This document shows positions 58,601 through 64,000 of a stretch of 64,000 bases of DNA, one piece after another. The number at the start of each line of letters is the position of its first letter. Positions within the stretch are counted from its first letter, which is position 1. Under the pieces are notes generated by a model. That model was not told the DNA's origin. It saw only the letters and a list, made by a program, of their open reading frames with translations, and did not search any database. Both the position numbers and the translations under genes were made by a program. Origin of the DNA: Pestalotiopsis fici W106-1 (taxonomy: Eukaryota; Ascomycota; Sordariomycetes; Amphisphaeriales; Sporocadaceae); NCBI RefSeq assembly GCF_000516985.1, contig NW_006917097.1, forward strand, positions 682,001 to 746,000, given 5' to 3'.

Positions 58601-59645
58601 GATTATATTTGTATTTTTTTTATAGGACTATGGCCAAGACTTGCCATATTACTACACCTATGACCCACATATCACAACGAGGTATAAATCATAACAGAGC
58701 ATTGAGCAAGGCATATCCGATGGAACATCAACATCTCCTCCAAGAAGACTTGGACCTGACATTCGAGAAGAACATCTCACACCATCTGGGTATGTAGCCT
58801 CCGACGAAGGATGAATACATTGACCCATGATGACAGGATCATCCGACAACAGGGGTTGGGTTAAGAGCCCGCTCCTATACAATGGTACCGCAGATCAGAA
58901 ACTGTTATACTCTTAGTGCAGCACTGATTGCGATCTACCTGGAACGTGCTCTCGCGACTTTCCTCCCCTTAGCGGCGGTGTATGGTTAATCTTGATGTCT
59001 CTATTTGCACCACTCCAATACCTCGGTGTAGGGTACATATTTGTAAAGCGAACTTGGCTCCAAGTCTGAGCACCAATAATCATGTGTTTCAAGGCCTTGG
59101 TATCACAAGATGTCTTAGATCCCTATACTGGATGGATATCTCTCGTCTTATCTTCTCTCATCTCATCTAAATTAAGACAAGATTAAGATTGTGGATAAGG
59201 CCAGAATATAGGGCCTTGAAAAGCTTGGCATACTGACTTCCTTCCCGAAAAGGAAAGAAAGGCGAGCTTCTTGCAGCCGAATATATCAGTTTTATATTTT
59301 TATCACAAGCCGCGTGCGTGTCAAGTTTGCCATTTGTCTAGTAATTTCCTACTTTGTAGCTATCAAATGCTCAAAGCTGAAATAACTCTATCTTCAGACG
59401 GAGTTGTCATCATAACCCCGACAGCCGAGAAGCAGTAGTACGCCGCTTCCGAAAACGCCCATCTCTGTTACTCCCTTTTTTCCCCGACGTCTATACACAA
59501 AAGTACTTGTACATCAAAATATCGTGACGTAATTTGAGCGTTCTTGCTGGTCCAACAGAAATGTCCTATCGGGTATTGGTTACAGCAAGGAACATCCCAT
59601 ACACCACTTCGTATAACTTCGCCTTGTCCAGGTAGCCACCAAAAT
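55662..59645. other. Gene-poor stretch of 4.0 kb
   Basis: Holds the dehydratase promoter and the 3' flank of the transporter. The stretch 58490-58630 is AT-rich with a T run near 58610. I checked open frames on both strands, including one over 57058-57430. None has a family motif or a good start and splice pattern. I see no gene. Confidence 0.45.
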
Positions 59646-61266
59646 TTACTCCTGGGGCACAGGGAGCGAAGTGGCAGGGGTGTTTCTCCACCAGCCGAGA
59701 GTGATCAGGGTGACAACACCGAGGGCGGCGCAGAGCACGATAACCTTGACCAGGGCGGGCTTGTTGCGGCGAGTCTCGTTGACGTAGAGGCGAGCATCCG
59801 TGACCAGGGCGTTCATCTTCTCGGCTCCAAGCTTGTAGTAGGTAAGACCGCCGAGAGCAATACCGTAACCAATGTACTGCTGGCCAGTGACCGGGTCACC
59901 GAAGATGACCATGGAGGCAATAACAAGTAGGATATCCTTCAGGACACCGCTCATGGTCAAGACAACGGCAGAAGTCTTACCAATCTATTTTTTTGTTGAT
60001 TAGAACAACGATGCAGAATTTTGAAACCAGATATACGTACCAAAAGGACAACGGAAACGTTCAGGCAGAAAGCAATGAAGGCGTTGGCAATCAAGGTGAT
60101 AACGCCGACAGAGTAGATATCGGCCATGGTCAAACGAGAGCCCTCCCAGAAGACGGTGATAACACCGTTGATGACAGCGCAAGCGGGAGCATAGTAGTAG
60201 ACGGAGACAAGAGGGTCCATCTTGAACTCGGCACCGCTGAGAAGGCGCTGGACCATGACAAGTCTGATAGCCTCGGCAATGACACCAAAGATTTGGACTA
60301 CAAGGAATGGTCAGATGATGGAGTATTACACAATTACGTGGCGCATGCACACATACCCAAGAAACCAAACATCTCAAACTTGAGCTCTCCAAACGAAGCA
60401 ATGGCGACACCAATAACGATGACGGAGACGTTCAGAAGCACCTTCATGTTGGGTGCAGCCATGCCGAAAACCCAGGTAGTAACCAGGGTAGCGACGGCGT
60501 TGGTGGCCTGTGCCCCGTTAGCAAAGGATTCGTAGCGGTAAAACCCGTACAAGCGATTGAGAAAACGTACCTTGAGCATCTGAATGAAGGAAACACTCAG
60601 GTACAGGTAGGCCAGGTTACCAAGGATCAAACTCAAGCTGAACATGATGCCAATAGGCACAATGGCGCGCCTGTTGCGTTGTCAGTGTCCACATTACCCC
60701 TGAATTGGCGATGGCTGCAAATGCAGGGGTCAGCTCACATGTAAGTTTGGGTGTCCATGGGGACCTTCTTGCGCGAGTCCAGCACTGTCGAGCAGCGCGC
60801 AAGAATCTGGGTCATACCCGTGGCAAAAGCCATGTGCCATGTTGTCAAGAATAGAGCTGCAATTGAAAAATCATGTTAGAATCACGAGAATTAACGATTT
60901 TGGTACTCTTTTTTAGGAGGGTAACCCACGGAAATCTAGTCGAAGCGGTTAGTTTCTTCTCTCCTATTTTTTCTTTGTCGTCGCAGTGGACTAATTGACA
61001 AGGGGGGGAAAAACATACCGAAATGCGCAGCTGCGAGAACCCATTTGTTGAACAGAATAACACTGGAACTCATGGCAATCCAGAGGCTAAAAATGGAATC
61101 ATTAGCAATCGCGAACCCCAGAGCATCCAAAACAGTGTCTTGTTGTCTCATACGCAATGAAGAGCGCCGGGTGCACGCCGCTGCTGGCTGGCGCCGGGGC
61201 GGCAACACCACCTTGCTCGAGCTTTCGCTCATCCTGAGCGGTTTTGTCCTGGGCAACCGTCGACAT
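59646..61266 (-). CDS. TPT/nucleotide-sugar-type transporter (DMT superfamily)
   Basis: Eight exons: 61266-61154, 61086-61019, 60935-60930, 60856-60739, 60670-60571, 60507-60357, 60297-60041 and 59984-59646, giving 383 residues. All seven introns are 56-83 bp. Family features in order: WIAMSSSVILFNKWVL, LTTWHMAFATGMTQILAR, AIVPIGIMFSLSLILGNLAYLYLSVSFIQMLK, ATNAVATLVTTW and IGKTSAVVLTMSGVLKDILLV. This is the ten-helix fold of the SLC35 / triose-phosphate-translocator family, probably in Golgi or ER membranes. The exact substrate is unknown. The third exon is only 6 nt and adds two residues (Phe-Pro in HFDFPLF) found in homologues. Leaving it out keeps the frame. A CAG/CTG run lies in the leader upstream of the ATG. 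Confidence 0.9.
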
Positions 61267-63457
61267 GTTGGGAAGTTATGGTCAATGGAGAGAACAATGC
61301 CCAAGTTTGTTGCTGCTGCTGCTGCTGCTGACTTTTTGATTGTGTTTGAAAGGAGTGTGAGTCGTCAAGAAGACGAAGAGAAAGGAAAGGAAGGGAGCGA
61401 GAAGAAAAGTCTAAAGATCAAAGGGCAAGAGGGAAAAAAAAGTTTCGACGGTTTTTGTCCAGACAGACAGACAGATGTGCCTCTGGAGATTAAAAACTGC
61501 AGAGCTGGCAGATTACGACACCAGGGGGTTGAACGCTTATCAGGGGAGTGGACCGCGGGGGGCGCGCGAACTGACTGGCAAGCTGCTCAAGCTGTGGGTG
61601 AGCGACTGGGGAGGGGGGTCGGTAAAAAAGGTAAATGTACTACTACTACTCCTTGTACTTGGCTTGGTTATTTTCTATGTTACCTGCAGCTTGTGGGCGA
61701 ATGCAGTGCTGGTAGTGGCCAGATCAACACTCAGTGAACAGGAGAAAAAGAATGGGGGTGGTACTCGGTTGGTAGGTAACCCAGCAACTTTTTTGTCGCC
61801 TCTCCATCCATTGATCAAATCAGAGCAGAGTATCTGATGAATGAATGGCCCGAATAAGGGGCCCCACTCGTTACCATTATAATCAAAGTGATTCCAGCCA
61901 AGGAAAAGGCAAGGATTGGCATGTAAAAGGTCGCACTGCCTATCACATCATGGCCTAGGACCGCCCATCACTGGCTATCACTGGAGACGCTAGCTGGCTT
62001 GACTAGTCAATTCATGACACTGACTGACCAGTATCGGGAGACGTTTCGTCATTTCACGGAAACGGGAAGGTGATGCATTTGTTACTTTTTCTAGCTCTTG
62101 TGCTCTTCTCTTGGGCGGCACTCGGGGCGGACGCCCACTACATACTACAACAGGACCCCCTTTTTGGTCTCTGCGCAATCCCATCGTCCGTTGTTTCGAA
62201 TGCCCAGAGGGGTTTAGCAGATCGGCAGGTACTTTGACGAGAAGAAAAAAAAAGACTCCATCCGGTACTTGGGTGACCGAACACCACCTACACAGTCGCC
62301 TTTCGCCTGTATGTTCCGCGAATTGGATACAACCATGGTATATTAATTGTTTGCCAAGCTTGTGGTATTGTCTTGCTGCTGTGTATTTATACTTCCGTAG
62401 ATGTGATTGTCCCGGCAGACAGTTGAGACTGCGGGTCTCTCCGCTCGGCTACGATTGATTGATTCTTCCTCCTCTTAACACGTGGGATGGTTGAGGCTCT
62501 TTTACGGGTACCAGGGGCCTGGAGATAAAACCCATGACTTGCTATCCATAGCATAGGGGAACCCGGACATAAATCATGCTCGCAGTCCGATCACAATTTT
62601 CTCGGTTATAATATAGAGAGGGCAGCATATACGAAACTCTATACATTGCTCTTTCGGTGGATCATTGCATCTCCCCAGCCTCAACAAACACCTTGATGGG
62701 ACTGTTGTTGTCCTTTTTTTTCCCCTGCTGCTGTGAACAACTTTCCCTTCGCATCTTCCCAGCCTTGTCCGCAACATTTGTTGCTCTGAAAATTTGAACT
62801 GGCTTTGTTTGTTGGATGCATGTCTTAACCACTAGAGAAAAGCCCCGGCGTGTTTTTTCGTGTGCCCATTTCGGGGGATAATCATTCACTGATGTCCACT
62901 AGCCGCGGGTGGTCGTCCCTGTAAACGGCTACGCTAGAAGAGCCAAGCTTTCTGCACCTAAAATTACACAGCGCCGGATCACCACAGCTCTTTGAGGCTG
63001 TGAATCCTGGCAACCTTGACGGGCTTCGAGGGGCAGAAATTCCAGAATCCAGGCCAGAACACAGATCTATGGTAAATGGAACTGCCCGCTCGAGCCTCAA
63101 GCATTCTCCCCTCTCCCACCCATCAACCACCCAGAGACCCCACAATCCATTCCACCAATCTACTACAGTAGTTCATCATCCTGGTTAGAGATCGCAAGCC
63201 TCAACATCAAACATCAGCGACGCGGCCTTCAATCTCACTTCCCGTACCGCCTTATTCCCAGCCCTGTCCCGTCTTGCCCTCTCTCCCGAGCTTGTCTGGG
63301 GGCCCTGTGGGTGCGCCGCGCAGTCCCCTGGTCCCGATTTGACGGTGCACCGTACCCTTACGCGCGACGCGCCACGACGCCCTACTACGTAATTGCTTCG
63401 TCTGGCTTCATTCCATACCTACAGCACAGGATCGCCGCGCAGACGCTTTCTTTTACA
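61267..63457. promoter_or_regulatory. Divergent promoter region (transporter / MED31)
   Basis: About 2.2 kb between two divergent start codons. It holds a CTG run (61310-61331), a GACAGACAGACA run near 61460-61474, and short C- and A-rich tracts. A long open frame on the plus strand (61045-61737) begins inside the transporter gene and has no family motif, so I did not call it. No gene supported. Confidence 0.5.
61310..61331 (+). repeat. CTG trinucleotide run
   Basis: About seven CTG units, just upstream of the transporter start codon, hence likely in its 5' leader (CAG in the transcript). Confidence 0.8.
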
Positions 63458-63895
63458 ATGTCGCAATCACCTCCTAACCCGCCGGCGGAGGATGAGCCTC
63501 TGTATGGAGGCTTCTCTCGCTTTGAGGTCGAACTCGAGGTATCGGCTGCTCCCATCGTCTATCCCAGACACTGCCTACCTCGCTGATACACTGCATGCTG
63601 ACCTCAAGCGCTGTAGTTTGTCCAGTCGCTTGCGAATCCGTTTTATTTGAACCATCTCGCATCTCAGAAGCTCCTCTCAGACCCGGCATTCATCGAATAT
63701 CTCAAATACCTGCAGTACTGGAACCAACCGCCATATCTGCGTTACCTCACATATCCCGGCCCGACGCTCAAGCATCTTGAACTCCTCCAACAAGAACGTT
63801 TCCGACAGGAAATCATCAGTCCCGAGCTCGTCCAAGTTCTTGCCTCCGAAGGGCAGAAAGCGAGCATTGACTGGCATAGAGAAGAAAAAGAGTGA
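63458..63895 (+). CDS. MED31: Mediator complex subunit 31 (SOH1)
   Basis: Two exons (63458-63538, 63617-63895), intron 78 bp, 119 residues. MED31 is a small conserved subunit of the Mediator middle module that links activators to RNA polymerase II. The match is strong: RFEVELEFVQSLANPFYLNH across the splice site, then KLLSDPAFIEYLKYLQYWNQ and PPYLRYLTYPGPTLKHLELL. Length is normal for the family. The N-terminal 20 residues (Pro/Glu-rich) are not conserved. The ATG at 63458 is the first in frame that gives a normal-length MED31; an upstream open extension has no homology. Confidence 0.95.
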
Positions 63896-64000
63896 CTTTT
63901 TTTTTAAGAGCACTTTGATATCAAGTTACCGGTTCGATAGCCACGCTGGTTCCTGCTATAGCCCAGGAAACAATGCGTTATACACCTTTTACAGAAGAGC
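63896..64000. other. Window edge, 3' flank of MED31
   Basis: About 105 bases downstream of the MED31 stop. A T run follows the stop codon. No feature is seen. Confidence 0.6.

Noticed and set aside
61045..61737. Open frame of 230 codons on the plus strand
   Set aside because: It is antisense to the first exons of the transporter gene and has no protein family features.

Overview
This 64-kb window is nuclear DNA from a filamentous ascomycete. The genes are spliced, with short introns (46-192 bp) that have GT/AG borders. The protein families are typical of Pezizomycotina: DUF3176, CorA-like, a GPI2 subunit, a long-N-terminus annexin and carRA/carB carotenoid genes. The bifunctional carRA, carB, a DASH cryptochrome with an RGG tail, and dense tetranucleotide CCTA/TAGG runs between genes suggest Sordariomycetes, most likely Hypocreales. 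I cannot name the species. I found no tRNA, rRNA or CRISPR. Nineteen protein-coding genes are supported, and I could rebuild exon borders in frame for all of them.

Layout, left to right. 0-15 kb: an S58 (DmpA-type) aminopeptidase, a CorA-like membrane protein, a gene-free stretch with a 36-37-bp minisatellite, a secreted GH2 beta-galactosidase divergent from a DUF3176 membrane protein, and a TDP1-type phosphodiesterase. 15-29 kb: a PIG-C/GPI2 subunit, a long gene-poor stretch (17.2-22.1 kb), an unknown single-pass membrane protein, and an annexin with a long disordered N-terminus. 29-40 kb: four genes on the same strand that form a photobiology/carotenoid block, namely an FAD monooxygenase, carB (phytoene desaturase), carRA (phytoene synthase/lycopene cyclase) and cry-DASH. 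40-46.5 kb: a gene desert holding an AT-rich element of about 1.5 kb with nested inverted repeats. 46.5-64 kb: a mitochondrial thioesterase-like protein, a C2H2 zinc-finger protein with an N-terminal membrane segment, a secreted serine-hydrolase-like protein, mitochondrial 2-methylcitrate dehydratase, a nucleotide-sugar/triose-phosphate-type transporter with a 6-nt micro-exon, and Mediator subunit MED31.

How the genes relate. carRA makes phytoene and cyclises the lycopene type ends. carB desaturates phytoene. The neighbouring flavin monooxygenase is a candidate carotenoid-modifying enzyme, but only because of its position. The DASH cryptochrome is a plausible light-signalling or light-response partner. 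The other genes are housekeeping or unrelated genes in normal fungal order. The most unusual observations are the predicted membrane-tethered zinc-finger factor, the 6-nt exon, the cryptochrome/carotenoid adjacency, the nested inverted-repeat element, and the intron that splits the catalytic serine codon of the S58 peptidase.
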